Positions 45,676 to 54,052 of a DNA stretch of 64,000 bases are shown here, piece after piece (positions within the stretch are counted from its first letter, which is position 1; each line of letters starts with the position of its first letter). The stretch is from Butyrivibrio sp. VCD2006. Its GTDB lineage: Bacteria > Bacillota > Clostridia > Lachnospirales > Lachnospiraceae. Below the pieces are notes generated by a model, which worked only from the letters and a program-made list of their open reading frames with translations, was not told the origin of the DNA and did no database searches. Location: assembly GCF_000423925.1 (NCBI RefSeq), contig NZ_KE384107.1, positions 116,030 through 180,029 of the forward strand, written 5' to 3'. Both the position numbers and the translations under genes were made by a program.

Positions 45676-46410
45676 TTATTCTATTACTTCACCGTTTCTT
45701 GATATTGTTACAACCTGCCAGGGAAGGAACTTGCCACTGTTCTTTATTGCATTTTCAGCGGCTCTCTGAAGCCCGCCGCAACAGGGAACTTCCATCCTTA
45801 CTATCGTAACACTTGCAATGTCGTTGCTGCTGATAATTTCTGTCAATTTCTCAGTGTAATCCCCTTCGTCAAGCTTGGGGCACCCTATCATTGTGATCTT
45901 GCCCTTCATGAAATCCTCATGCATGTTGGCATAAGCATATGCTGTGCAATCTGCAGCAATAAGGAGCTTTGCCCCCTTATAAAAATCTCCTGTTGTCGGA
46001 AGAAGCTTTATCTGACATGGCCACTGTTCAAGTCTTGAAGGATGTGAGACAAATCTGTCTGCCAGTGTATAGTTTGAATCCTCCTTTGGATTCTCTTTTT
46101 TCTCAAACTTCATAAATCTTGAGCCCGGGCATCCACCTGTGTGACCCTCGTGATGGCCATCCGGACAAGCTTTTAGCTCTTTTGCCTTATTAACAGCTGC
46201 TTCATCGTATTCAGGAGCTTCCCTTTCCTCAAATGTGATTGCTCCTGTCGGACATCCCGGAAGACAATCGCCAAAGCCATCACAGAAATTCTCCCTTACA
46301 AGCTTTGCCTTACCACCTACCATCTCAATAGCCCCTTCGTGACATGCGTTTGCGCAAATCCCACAACCGATGCACTTATCCTCATCTATCTTTATTATCT
46401 TACGTACCAT
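45676..46410 (-). CDS. 4Fe-4S ferredoxin-type protein with C-terminal cysteine domain
   Basis: 244 residues. Two iron-sulfur clusters: Cys13, 16, 19 and 23 (CIGCGICANAC), and Cys43, 49, 53 with CPTGAI. A His/Cys-rich segment (CPDGHHEGHTGGC) follows near residue 82, then a domain with AADCTAYAYANMH and EVPCCGGLQRA. Probably an electron-transfer protein. Divergent from the Crp/Fnr gene, a frequent pairing, so it is likely under that regulator's control. RBS AAGGAGG. Confidence 0.85.
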   Translation of the reverse strand: MVRKIIKIDEDKCIGCGICANACHEGAIEMVGGKAKLVRENFCDGFGDCLPGCPTGAITFEEREAPEYDEAAVNKAKELKACPDGHHEGHTGGCPGSRFMKFEKKENPKEDSNYTLADRFVSHPSRLEQWPCQIKLLPTTGDFYKGAKLLIAADCTAYAYANMHEDFMKGKITMIGCPKLDEGDYTEKLTEIISSNDIASVTIVRMEVPCCGGLQRAAENAIKNSGKFLPWQVVTISRNGEVIE

Positions 46411-46468
46411 ATTTTCCTGACCTCCTTGCTTTTATGATGTCAGTTTAATATGATTTACAATATAAGTA

Positions 46469-46484
46469 TGTTGTTATAACCACA
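46469..46484. promoter_or_regulatory. candidate Crp/Fnr box
   Basis: TGTTGTTATAACCACA, an inverted repeat with one mismatch (TGTTGTTA and TAACCACA), in the divergent region between the 4Fe-4S gene and the Crp/Fnr gene. It resembles the TGTGA-N6-TCACA class. Confidence 0.45.
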
Positions 46485-46495
46485 TTTTAAAAAAA

Positions 46496-46514
46496 TTCAG
46501 AGCCAGGCTCTGAA
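46496..46514. repeat. palindrome in the leader of the Crp/Fnr gene
   Basis: TTCAGAGCC-A-GGCTCTGAA, 9-bp arms, 18 bp before the ATG. Loop of one base makes it poor as RNA hairpin and better as a DNA operator. Confidence 0.45.
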
Positions 46515-46532
46515 CTAAGTTGGAGAGTTCAA

Positions 46533-47192
46533 ATGGATATCACGATTCTACAGAGAATTCCTCTTTTCAGAGGAATGACAGATAAAGAAATTCAGGATTT
46601 GCTTAAATCATTGAACGCCCAAATACAGTCTTATGAAAAGAACGATATTATACTCCACGCCGGCTCCAAGCCCGGAGTCATAGGAATCGTATTGTTCGGT
46701 AGTGTCACAATTCTAAGTGATGATATTTGGGGGAACAGGACTATCCTCAGCCATATTGAAAAGGGAGGTATTTTTGCAGAAGCCTACGCCATTCTCGAGG
46801 ATGCTCCCATGCTGGTCGATGTCATAGCCAATGAAGGCTGCTCTATTCTTATGCTCAAAACAAAAGGAATCCTGAGCTCATCAAAGATTCAGAATTCCTG
46901 GAATTACAAATTCCTGTGCAATCTTCTGTTAATATCTTCAAAGAAAAATCTTAATCTGTCCGGCAGAAGCTTTCACACTTCTCCTAAAACAATCCGTGAA
47001 AGAGTGATGTCATATCTGAACACTCTTGCCCTTCAAAATGACAGCACCGAATTTGACATTCCCTTTGACCGCCAACAGCTCGCCGATTACCTCAACCTCG
47101 AAAGAAGTGCCCTTTCAAAGGAGCTTGGCAAGATGCAGAAAGAAGGGATAATAGAAACGAGAAAAAGTCATTTCAAACTGCTTACACCTTAA
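46533..47192 (+). CDS. Crp/Fnr family transcriptional regulator
   Basis: 219 residues. A cyclic-nucleotide-binding-like beta barrel (about 12-125, VLFGSVTIL and GGIFAEAYAIL) and a C-terminal HTH_Crp domain (about 150-215, FDRQQLADYLNLERSALSKELGKMQKEGII). No N-terminal cysteine cluster, so not a classical iron-sulfur FNR. Start follows GGAGAG. It probably controls the divergent 4Fe-4S gene, and perhaps ldh downstream of that. Confidence 0.9.
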   Translation: MDITILQRIPLFRGMTDKEIQDLLKSLNAQIQSYEKNDIILHAGSKPGVIGIVLFGSVTILSDDIWGNRTILSHIEKGGIFAEAYAILEDAPMLVDVIANEGCSILMLKTKGILSSSKIQNSWNYKFLCNLLLISSKKNLNLSGRSFHTSPKTIRERVMSYLNTLALQNDSTEFDIPFDRQQLADYLNLERSALSKELGKMQKEGIIETRKSHFKLLTP

Positions 47193-47199
47193 ATAAGAG

Positions 47200-47543
47200 C
47201 AAAATCCGGAAGCGAAAGAACTATCATGATAGCCTTTTCAGAGATTATGATATACTCAGTTATCTGCGAGCCCCTTACTGTTGGCAGCTGTGGTTTTATC
47301 TACTATCCGCTCGGCATGGTGGCGGTGATCTTTCATCTTGTATCCACTACCAGGGCCAAGAAAACCCTACTTCAGGTTATGAGCATTATAGGCACTTTCA
47401 TCATCTATCTCATAGACATTACAAACTATATCCTCCATCAAAGCCTCATCGCCTTCCATCACCTTCAGCTCAGCCTTAAGATCCGCATCAATCAGTTCCG
47501 CCTCTTTCCATCTCCTAAATTCATCTCTGTAATCTCTTTTCAT
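47200..47543 (-). pseudogene. phosphohexomutase (phosphomannomutase/phosphoglucomutase) remnant
   Basis: An ATG at 47543 overlaps the manA stop as ATGA, with GGAG upstream. It opens a frame of 58 codons ending in TAG (47367). Its first 36 residues (YRDEFRRWKEAEL, then DADLKAELKVMEGDEALMED) match the N-terminus of phospho-sugar mutases. Beyond that the sequence is degenerate: faint GPGS and KGLADN segments appear out of register and with further stops, then the Crp/Fnr gene end is reached. The catalytic serine and sugar-binding domains are absent. The mutase was evidently once coupled to manA. Confidence 0.65.
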
Positions 47544-48520
47544 CCTATTCTCCTCTGCTCCTTCTGCCCCGGTGTTGAAGCTATAATCTTCATGTTGCCT
47601 TTAAGGCTCGCCTTCTCATATCCCTTTGGTAAGATAAAACTATCTCCCTTTGAGATGGCGCATCCATCCACTTCACCGTATCCTTCCACAACACTTACCA
47701 GCATGAATTCAGACACACCTAAAATCTGTGCCCGTCCTTCAACCTTCATCTCATAGACGTGGTAATACTCACATCCGTAAATACTGTGAAGGGTGTTTGC
47801 TCTTCTGTCCCTTTTGCATGCAGGAACCAGGCATTCTTCTATTGGTCTTGCCGGAGTCATGATGACGTCCTTACTCTGCTCAAGGTGAAGCTCCCTCTTC
47901 TTCCCGTCTTCAAGTCTGTCGTAATCATAGACGCGATAGGTGATGTCACTGTTTTCCTGAGTCTCCAGAATAAGACAGCCCTTCGTAAGCGCATGCACCG
48001 TTCCGGGATCTATCTGCAAAAAATCACCTTTCTTTACGGGAACCCTATTTATAAGCTGTCCCCATCTGCCCTGATCTATAAGCTCATCCATTTCACTTTT
48101 GTCTCTGGCGCTGTGCCCGATGACAAGACTTGCTTCCGGCGGACAATCAAGGACATACCAGCACTCAGTCTTTCCAAGAGCCCCGTTTTCATGTTCTGCA
48201 GCGTACCTGTCATCGGGATGAACCTGTATGCTGAGATCATCTCTGGCATCAATGATCTTAACCAGGAGCGGGAACACATCACTTTCTTCATCTCCAAAGA
48301 GCTCTCTGTGCTTCTCCCACAGTTCAGATAAATGCATGCCCTTATACTTTCCTGCCTTAACCGTTACATCACCGCTTGGATGGGCCGAAATTCCCCACAG
48401 CTCTCCTATATCATTTCCTTCTTCGTTGCATCCAAACTCATCCTTTAGCCTTGTCCCACCCCAGATGGTGTGCTTACAGACAGGCTCCAAAAATAGTATC
48501 TCAAGATTGTTTTCTTTCAT
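47540..48520 (-). CDS. manA: Class I mannose-6-phosphate isomerase
   Basis: 326 residues from the ATG at 48520 (GGAGGAGAGA upstream); the TTG further upstream overlaps that site. Zinc-binding landmarks: IQVHPDDRYAAEHE (about 98-111), GKTECWYV and DPGTVHAL near 170. Interconverts mannose-6-phosphate and fructose-6-phosphate, feeding mannan-derived sugar into glycolysis. Separated from the mannan operon by a terminator, so it may have its own promoter or receive read-through. The mutase to make mannose-6-phosphate from mannose-1-phosphate should follow but is broken. Confidence 0.93.
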   Translation of the reverse strand: MKENNLEILFLEPVCKHTIWGGTRLKDEFGCNEEGNDIGELWGISAHPSGDVTVKAGKYKGMHLSELWEKHRELFGDEESDVFPLLVKIIDARDDLSIQVHPDDRYAAEHENGALGKTECWYVLDCPPEASLVIGHSARDKSEMDELIDQGRWGQLINRVPVKKGDFLQIDPGTVHALTKGCLILETQENSDITYRVYDYDRLEDGKKRELHLEQSKDVIMTPARPIEECLVPACKRDRRANTLHSIYGCEYYHVYEMKVEGRAQILGVSEFMLVSVVEGYGEVDGCAISKGDSFILPKGYEKASLKGNMKIIASTPGQKEQRRIG

Positions 48521-48548
48521 TCTCTCCTCCAATTTTTAGGCAACAAAA

Positions 48549-48586
48549 AAACAGCGATTGCAAAACCGCAAAGTCAATCGCTGTTT
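48549..48586 (-). terminator. terminator of the mannan operon
   Basis: AAACAGCGATTG (48549-48560) pairs with CAATCGCTGTTT (48575-48586), 14-base loop, then a T-run on the minus strand. Just after the third GH130 stop. Confidence 0.85.
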
Positions 48587-48592
48587 ACTTGG

Positions 48593-49813
48593 TCAATCCG
48601 TCCTGTTTCCGCATGCGTCAAATCTGCGAACATAGTCCGTCAGATTCTTTAGATTTACCTTAGCTATCCCGATCTTCTGATCAGCCGCCCCATAGCCCAT
48701 GATCAGTTCATCACCTGCTACCACCGCTCCGGTTGTAAAGATGCAGGGACATGGGAATTTATCGGGAAGTTCCCATTTCTGCCTTGCATAGATCAGTCTT
48801 TCAGACATTCGGTGTTTTATTTCGGGAAAATCACCGTCTCTTTCCTTAAGTATCATGAAAGACTGAGTGTAGCCGTAATTCGGAAGCTCTTTTCCGTGAT
48901 AGGACACAAGCCACTCTCCATCTCCTAGATCCAATGGCGGAAAGCTTGCTCCAACTCTCTCCTGCTCCCAGTCAAACTCACTTTTGGCCAGCAGCTTGTG
49001 GGTAGCATCCGCCGTGACAAAGTCTTCAAACTCATCCGCTGCTGCCAGGAAGATCGCAGGAGTTTTTACACTTTCACCTGTCGGAAACTCATAGCTTCTC
49101 TCAGGCCTGTGGAGCATAAGAAGTTTCTTTGTTCCACCGATATTCATTCTCTTTGGGAAAAAGAAAACATCCCTGTTGTCACTAAGATTCCCGTCCGTCA
49201 GTGGGCCTACATAGGAAAACGCCTCTTCATAACTGCCCTCTTTAAGTTTCTTAAGATCCACTTTGTAAAGGACCGTGACAGTGTCATTTCTCCTTGCAAG
49301 CACTCCCACCGGAGAGTCCGGATCCATCACCCAGTCAGGCAGGTTGTCTTTTCTCTTATCCCCTTCCCAGTATGGTCCCGGAGGAAAGAGTCTGCAGGCA
49401 ACGGTCAGATAGAGCTGCGCTCCTATGTAAAAGAGCCTTGGATCCTCTATACACCCGTTGGCGTAGTTGATGACTTTCTCTCCCTTGTCATTTATCACGT
49501 ACATATCCTGCTCGTCATAAGCAAGCTTCGGGGCCAGAGCAGGTCTTTCAAAATCAGCCTCAAAGCTTTCTCCCATATCGGTGCTCTTTGCATATCCTAG
49601 GAATATCGGATATGGATCTGACTTACCCTTAAGATTTGCCGAGGGCCAGGGGCCTGTTGCCCTGAAGAGCATATGAATGGTCTTTCCATCTTCATCAAGA
49701 ACCAGTGCAGGATTCAGCACCATCGTATCCGCCCAGGCACAGCCTTCTTTTGGCTCCAGCACAGGCTCTTTTGAATAAATGATGATTGGTTTTTCTCTCA
49801 TCGCTTCGATCAC
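48593..49813 (-). CDS. GH130 family beta-mannoside phosphorylase-like protein (divergent subgroup)
   Basis: 406 residues, five-bladed beta-propeller. The family catalytic Asp is in CIEDPRLFY (Asp124). The arginines and histidine that hold phosphate in GH130 phosphorylases appear present (SDNRDVFFF, LHRPERS, LVSYHG), which favours phosphorolysis over hydrolysis. It differs clearly from the two upstream GH130 enzymes. Specificity unknown; beta-mannosides are likely. The GTG at 49813 overlaps the upstream stop as GTGA; an ATG at 49801 is the alternative start. Confidence 0.82.
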   Translation of the reverse strand: MIEAMREKPIIIYSKEPVLEPKEGCAWADTMVLNPALVLDEDGKTIHMLFRATGPWPSANLKGKSDPYPIFLGYAKSTDMGESFEADFERPALAPKLAYDEQDMYVINDKGEKVINYANGCIEDPRLFYIGAQLYLTVACRLFPPGPYWEGDKRKDNLPDWVMDPDSPVGVLARRNDTVTVLYKVDLKKLKEGSYEEAFSYVGPLTDGNLSDNRDVFFFPKRMNIGGTKKLLMLHRPERSYEFPTGESVKTPAIFLAAADEFEDFVTADATHKLLAKSEFDWEQERVGASFPPLDLGDGEWLVSYHGKELPNYGYTQSFMILKERDGDFPEIKHRMSERLIYARQKWELPDKFPCPCIFTTGAVVAGDELIMGYGAADQKIGIAKVNLKNLTDYVRRFDACGNRTD

Positions 49814-50829
49814 CGCCTTCCGATCTCACGGTCTGTCTCAGAAGTTTTGCTTTGCGCCTTAATATAGTCGATGATCTCATCGGTATATCCAAATGCCAGC
49901 CCAACATAGCTGTCGGCTGCTCCGTAATAGATGGCGATCTGTCCGGTCTCTTTGTTCTGGACAGTCGCGCAGGGGAAGCAGACATTTGGCACAAATCCTC
50001 TCTCCTCATACCACTCCTGCGGAGTCAAAAGAAATGTCTCACACCTGTACTTAACAACAGAAGGATTGTCTATATCCAGGATTGCCCCGCCGATAGAGTA
50101 CACATAGCCGTTACAGGTTCCGGTAACACCATGGTAGAACAAAAGCCAGCCTTCGCTTGTCTCAATGGGAGTTGCTCCTCCGCCTATCTTAAGCGATTCC
50201 CACCAGTTCTCGTTTGGTCCCATAACATGTCTGTGCCTTCCCCAGTAAGTCATATCAGGACTCTCACTTATAAAGATATCTCCGAAAGGAGTGTGACCTG
50301 AATCTGACGGTCTTGAGAGCAGCATGTACTTTCCTTTTATCTTTCTTGGGAAAAGAACTGCATTCCTGTTAAAGGGAATAAAAGGATTCTCAATTCTCAC
50401 AAACTTCTTAAAGTCTGTTGTCTTTGCAATTCCTATGGATGCGCCGTAGAAATCCTGGCACCAGATGATATAGTATTCTTCTTCAACTTTTACAAGGCGC
50501 GGATCATAGGCGTACTGAGGCATGAAGGGATTTCCGTCTTCATCTGTAAAAGAAATCTTTTCACTGTCTATATCCCACTTGATTCCATCTGCACTCCTGC
50601 CCATATAGATTGCAGGAATACCATTTGTCTGCTCTCCTCTGAAGACTCCTATGAATCCGTCCTCATAGGGCATTACTGCACTGTTAAATATTCTTGCAAC
50701 TCCCTCCACAGGATTTCTGTCAATTATAGGATTGGCATTGTATCTCCAAATAGGAGCTCCTTTACGTCCCTCGGGCTTATCCTGCCATGGCATGCGTTCT
50801 GTTCCGGGTCCCAAAATCTCGTACTTCAT
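49810..50829 (-). CDS. GH130 beta-1,4-mannooligosaccharide phosphorylase
   Basis: 339 residues, GH130 subfamily 2 type by length and by sequence (MPWQDKP, YDPRLVK with Asp109, LSRPSDSGHTPFGDIF, LFYHGV). Expected to cleave the non-reducing end of manno-oligosaccharides with phosphate, giving alpha-mannose-1-phosphate. Cytoplasmic. The ATG shares its A with the stop of the upstream gene (TAATG) and has AAGGAGAG before it. Subfamily assignment is from recall of RaMP2-like enzymes. Confidence 0.87.
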   Translation of the reverse strand: MKYEILGPGTERMPWQDKPEGRKGAPIWRYNANPIIDRNPVEGVARIFNSAVMPYEDGFIGVFRGEQTNGIPAIYMGRSADGIKWDIDSEKISFTDEDGNPFMPQYAYDPRLVKVEEEYYIIWCQDFYGASIGIAKTTDFKKFVRIENPFIPFNRNAVLFPRKIKGKYMLLSRPSDSGHTPFGDIFISESPDMTYWGRHRHVMGPNENWWESLKIGGGATPIETSEGWLLFYHGVTGTCNGYVYSIGGAILDIDNPSVVKYRCETFLLTPQEWYEERGFVPNVCFPCATVQNKETGQIAIYYGAADSYVGLAFGYTDEIIDYIKAQSKTSETDREIGRR

Positions 50830-52004
50830 TAATTTACTCTCCTTAATAATTCAAGGTTTCTGTTTATCAAATCGTCTCTTTGTCTTACACACAGGACCGA
50901 CCTTCCGGGATCCTGCGGTGTGTTAAAGCAGTAGTCAAGAAGCTTGTCCACTGTGGTTGTTGCAACATGCATCCGTGTATCTGATGATGCATAATAAATA
51001 AACACCTCTTCTTTCTCATTAACTATCGCTCCGTTTGTGAACACAACATTGGAGACATCCCCTACCCTCTCATCGCCTCTGGGTCCTATTAAAAGACCTG
51101 ATGGCTCAGCGATAACCTTAGACGGGTCCTTTAGATCTGTCACAAAGCAGTAGAGAACGTATCTGAGCCCCGCTGCTGTATTTCTTACTCCGTGAGCTAT
51201 ATGTATCCATCCTCTTGCTGTCTTAATCGGCACAGCACCGGCTCCGTTCTTGGCCTCGGTGATGGTGTGGTACTTGCGGAGGCTCGTCATCTTCTCCTCG
51301 TCGATCACTGCCTGAGTGATATCACTGCAAAGTCCAAAGCCGATTCCGCTACCGCTTCCTGTCTCAATAAAATCATCCATTGGTCTTGTATAGAAGGCAT
51401 ACTTGCCATCGACAAATTCCGGGTGAAGCACAACATTTCTTTGCTGAGGGCTTCTTAATGTAACAAGGTTAGGAAGTCTCTCCCAGTTCTCTAAATCTTT
51501 TGTTCTTACTATTCCGGCTGATGACACAGCTGCAGAGAGATCACTTACTGATGTATCCTTACTCTCTGAACAGAAAACTCCGTAGATATAGCCATCCTCA
51601 TGCTGTGTAAGCCTCATGTCATAGACATTTGTCTCTTCCTTGCAGGTATCCTCCAAAAGAACCGGGTGATCCCAAAATCTGAATCCATCTATTCCATTCT
51701 CACTCTCTGCAACTCCAAAGAATGACTTCCTGTCATTTCCCTCAATCCGCGCAACAAGGTAATACTTCCCGTTCAGATAGATAGCTCCCGAATTCATGAC
51801 TGCATTTACTCCAAGTCTCTCCATGAAATAGGGATTAGTGTCTTTATCAAGATCGTATCTCCAGGTAAGCGGAATATGTTCTCTTGTAAGAACAGGATTT
51901 TTATACCTGTTATAGAGGCCGTTATAAAAATCAGATAGATCATTCTTCCTTGTGATAAGCCTCTCCTGCCTTTCAAGCTCCTCGTAATACTTTTCGTGAA
52001 TCAT
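50829..52004 (-). CDS. 4-O-beta-D-mannosyl-D-glucose phosphorylase (GH130 subfamily 1)
   Basis: 391 residues, the length of known mannosylglucose phosphorylases (EC 2.4.1.281). Catalytic Asp129 in NVYDMRLTQ, RNVVLHPEF, FYTRPMDD and IHIAHGVR. It splits mannosyl-glucose, the product of the epimerase encoded just upstream, into mannose-1-phosphate and glucose. The start at 52004 has AAAGGAG and lies 32 bp inside the epimerase gene, so the two are translationally coupled. Confidence 0.92.
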   Translation of the reverse strand: MIHEKYYEELERQERLITRKNDLSDFYNGLYNRYKNPVLTREHIPLTWRYDLDKDTNPYFMERLGVNAVMNSGAIYLNGKYYLVARIEGNDRKSFFGVAESENGIDGFRFWDHPVLLEDTCKEETNVYDMRLTQHEDGYIYGVFCSESKDTSVSDLSAAVSSAGIVRTKDLENWERLPNLVTLRSPQQRNVVLHPEFVDGKYAFYTRPMDDFIETGSGSGIGFGLCSDITQAVIDEEKMTSLRKYHTITEAKNGAGAVPIKTARGWIHIAHGVRNTAAGLRYVLYCFVTDLKDPSKVIAEPSGLLIGPRGDERVGDVSNVVFTNGAIVNEKEEVFIYYASSDTRMHVATTTVDKLLDYCFNTPQDPGRSVLCVRQRDDLINRNLELLRRVN

Positions 52005-53196
52005 CTGCTGCTCCTTTTTTAAGTCTGTTTATCATTTCAAAGCACATTCTGCCGTTGTGATAGGGACACTTCCAGGGCTCTACTATAGGTCTTTTGCCCG
52101 GATTCCTATTTTCATCAACCTGCCAGAACCACTCCGAGCCCTCTCTCTTGTCGATGATGTAGCTCTTTGTGTACTGCCATATGCTCTTTGCAGCCTGCAA
52201 ATACTCAGGCTTTTCGCTTCTTAAGTAGCCATTTACAAACCCTACCATGGCCTCCGACTGCACCCACCAGATCCTGGTATCATCCCTTGCTCCGACTTCG
52301 CATTCATTTACAAAAGATCCGTCAACCAAGGCTTTGTTATAGGTGTTCTCCACCATAGCAAGAGTCATGTTCCTGATCTCCTCTGCATCTTTTGCCCTCA
52401 AGTACTCACCGCCAAGAGTATCGAGTGCAAGATCGATAAGCCAGGATGCTTCTATATCATGACCGAAGCTGTGAAGGTCTATCAGAGAGTTGTAGTATAT
52501 GTCAAAGAAGACCTCCTGCCTGTGTTTCTTTTTGTTGTAGATCCTGTCCTTAAAGATAAGGAGCAGGTCTGAGAGTTTCTTTCCGATACACTTTTTGATG
52601 TCAAGATCATCTGTCACATCATATAAGAGTGTGTAGGCTTCAAGCACGTGAAGTGCTGTATTCATGGTTCTGTCAGCCATAACTCCGTTCTCGGAGAGCT
52701 TGTCGTTGGGAAGAAGGTTAAAGTCTTCATCAAAAGCCTCCAGGTACCCGTCATTGTCCCTGCACATCTCCTCTATCAGAAAGAAGAGCTTGTGAGCAAG
52801 AAAAAGCGCCTGTGGCTCAGCGGATGCCTTGTAATACTCTGACAGAGCATATATAGCAAAAGCCTGATTGTATGTATGTCTTGTACTATCAAGAATCTTG
52901 CCGTCATAGGTTACAGACCAGCAGATTCCCTTGCTGCCATCGCCAAGCATTTTCTCGACCATAAACCTGTAGGCGTGGTCTGCTTCTTCAAGAAGCGATA
53001 TGTCTTTTAACTCATTAAATGCCCTTGAAAAGAACCAGAGAATGCGGCTGTTCAGTATTGCACCCTTCTCAGCTTTTTTATCTACCTTAAGATCAAAATC
53101 CATAAGGCCATGGTAGCCACCGTATTCATCATCTCTAAGCCCTCTCCAGAAGGGTATGATATGTTCCGTTAATTCTTTTTGTATTTCCTGATACAT
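51973..53196 (-). CDS. Cellobiose 2-epimerase
   Basis: 407 residues, (alpha/alpha)6 barrel of the N-acylglucosamine 2-epimerase superfamily. Landmarks: FWRGLRDDEYGGYHG near the N-terminus, RHTYNQAFAIYAL, SFGHDIEASWL with catalytic-type histidine, WWVQSEAMVGF. It epimerises the reducing-end sugar of mannobiose to give mannosyl-glucose for the phosphorylase encoded next. RBS GAGG before the ATG at 53196. 22 bp after the permease gene. Confidence 0.93.
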   Translation of the reverse strand: MYQEIQKELTEHIIPFWRGLRDDEYGGYHGLMDFDLKVDKKAEKGAILNSRILWFFSRAFNELKDISLLEEADHAYRFMVEKMLGDGSKGICWSVTYDGKILDSTRHTYNQAFAIYALSEYYKASAEPQALFLAHKLFFLIEEMCRDNDGYLEAFDEDFNLLPNDKLSENGVMADRTMNTALHVLEAYTLLYDVTDDLDIKKCIGKKLSDLLLIFKDRIYNKKKHRQEVFFDIYYNSLIDLHSFGHDIEASWLIDLALDTLGGEYLRAKDAEEIRNMTLAMVENTYNKALVDGSFVNECEVGARDDTRIWWVQSEAMVGFVNGYLRSEKPEYLQAAKSIWQYTKSYIIDKREGSEWFWQVDENRNPGKRPIVEPWKCPYHNGRMCFEMINRLKKGAADDSRKVLRGA

Positions 53197-53218
53197 TTCT
53201 AAACCTCAAAAAACTCTT

Positions 53219-54052
53219 TTATCCCTTTACCGCACCCTGCGTGATTCCGCTGTAAATCTGCTTCTGGCAAAGGATAAATACTAAAAACGCCGGGAAGATC
53301 GAAATAAGGACACCTGCGCAGATCAGGTTGTACTGGCTTCCCATGGGACCAACAAAGGTATAAAGGGAAGTGGACATGGTTCGTATCTCCTTGTCCATAA
53401 GATAAAGATTGGCGCAGTAGTACTCGTTGTAGACCGATACTCCTTTTAATATGCACGCCGTCACAACTGCGGGCTTTAAAAGCGGCAGAATGATCTTCCA
53501 ATAAACTGTCCAGTAGGAAGCGCCGTCTATGATCGCCGACTCATCCACTGAATTTGATATATTCTCCATAAACTGAATGAAGATATAAATGGAGATGACG
53601 TCAGTTCCGCACATCATGATGATGTAGCCGTAGAGGTGATTTACAAATCCCAAGGTACTCATGATCTTGTACACCGTAACCTGCATGGCAATTGACGGAA
53701 GGAGTGATGCAAACAAAAACAGATTTCTTATGAGGGTATTTCCGAAAAACTCAAAGCGGTTCAGTACATATGCAAGCTGTGTACCGACTACGACAGATAC
53801 CACAAGAACAACCACCATTACTATGAGGGAGTTCATAAATGCTCTGCCCATGTTTGCTGTCTGAAAGGCTTTGACGAAGTTGCTGAAATAAAACCAATTT
53901 GATGGAGGGGTTATTACGTTTGTCGTCTGATACTCTTCCGATGTCTTGAATGCTGTAAATATGCAGGATACTACTGGTACCACAGCTGCAAACGCAAAGA
54001 ATACAAGGATCAGGTATTTAATTATGTTTATGAATAACTTTCTTATCTTCAT
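53219..54052 (-). CDS. CUT1 ABC sugar permease, MalG type (mannan importer)
   Basis: 277 residues, six membrane segments, EAA loop ESAIIDGASYWTVYWKI. It overlaps the upstream permease stop as ATGA. Works with the MalF-type permease and the binding protein to import manno-oligosaccharides (substrate inferred from the operon). No ATPase gene nearby. Confidence 0.92.
   Translation of the reverse strand: MKIRKLFINIIKYLILVFFAFAAVVPVVSCIFTAFKTSEEYQTTNVITPPSNWFYFSNFVKAFQTANMGRAFMNSLIVMVVVLVVSVVVGTQLAYVLNRFEFFGNTLIRNLFLFASLLPSIAMQVTVYKIMSTLGFVNHLYGYIIMMCGTDVISIYIFIQFMENISNSVDESAIIDGASYWTVYWKIILPLLKPAVVTACILKGVSVYNEYYCANLYLMDKEIRTMSTSLYTFVGPMGSQYNLICAGVLISIFPAFLVFILCQKQIYSGITQGAVKG

Noticed and set aside
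47226..47756. 176-residue plus-strand frame after the Crp/Fnr gene, with hydrophobic stretches
   Set aside because: It runs antisense through the end of manA and the mutase remnant; the minus strand explains the sequence better.
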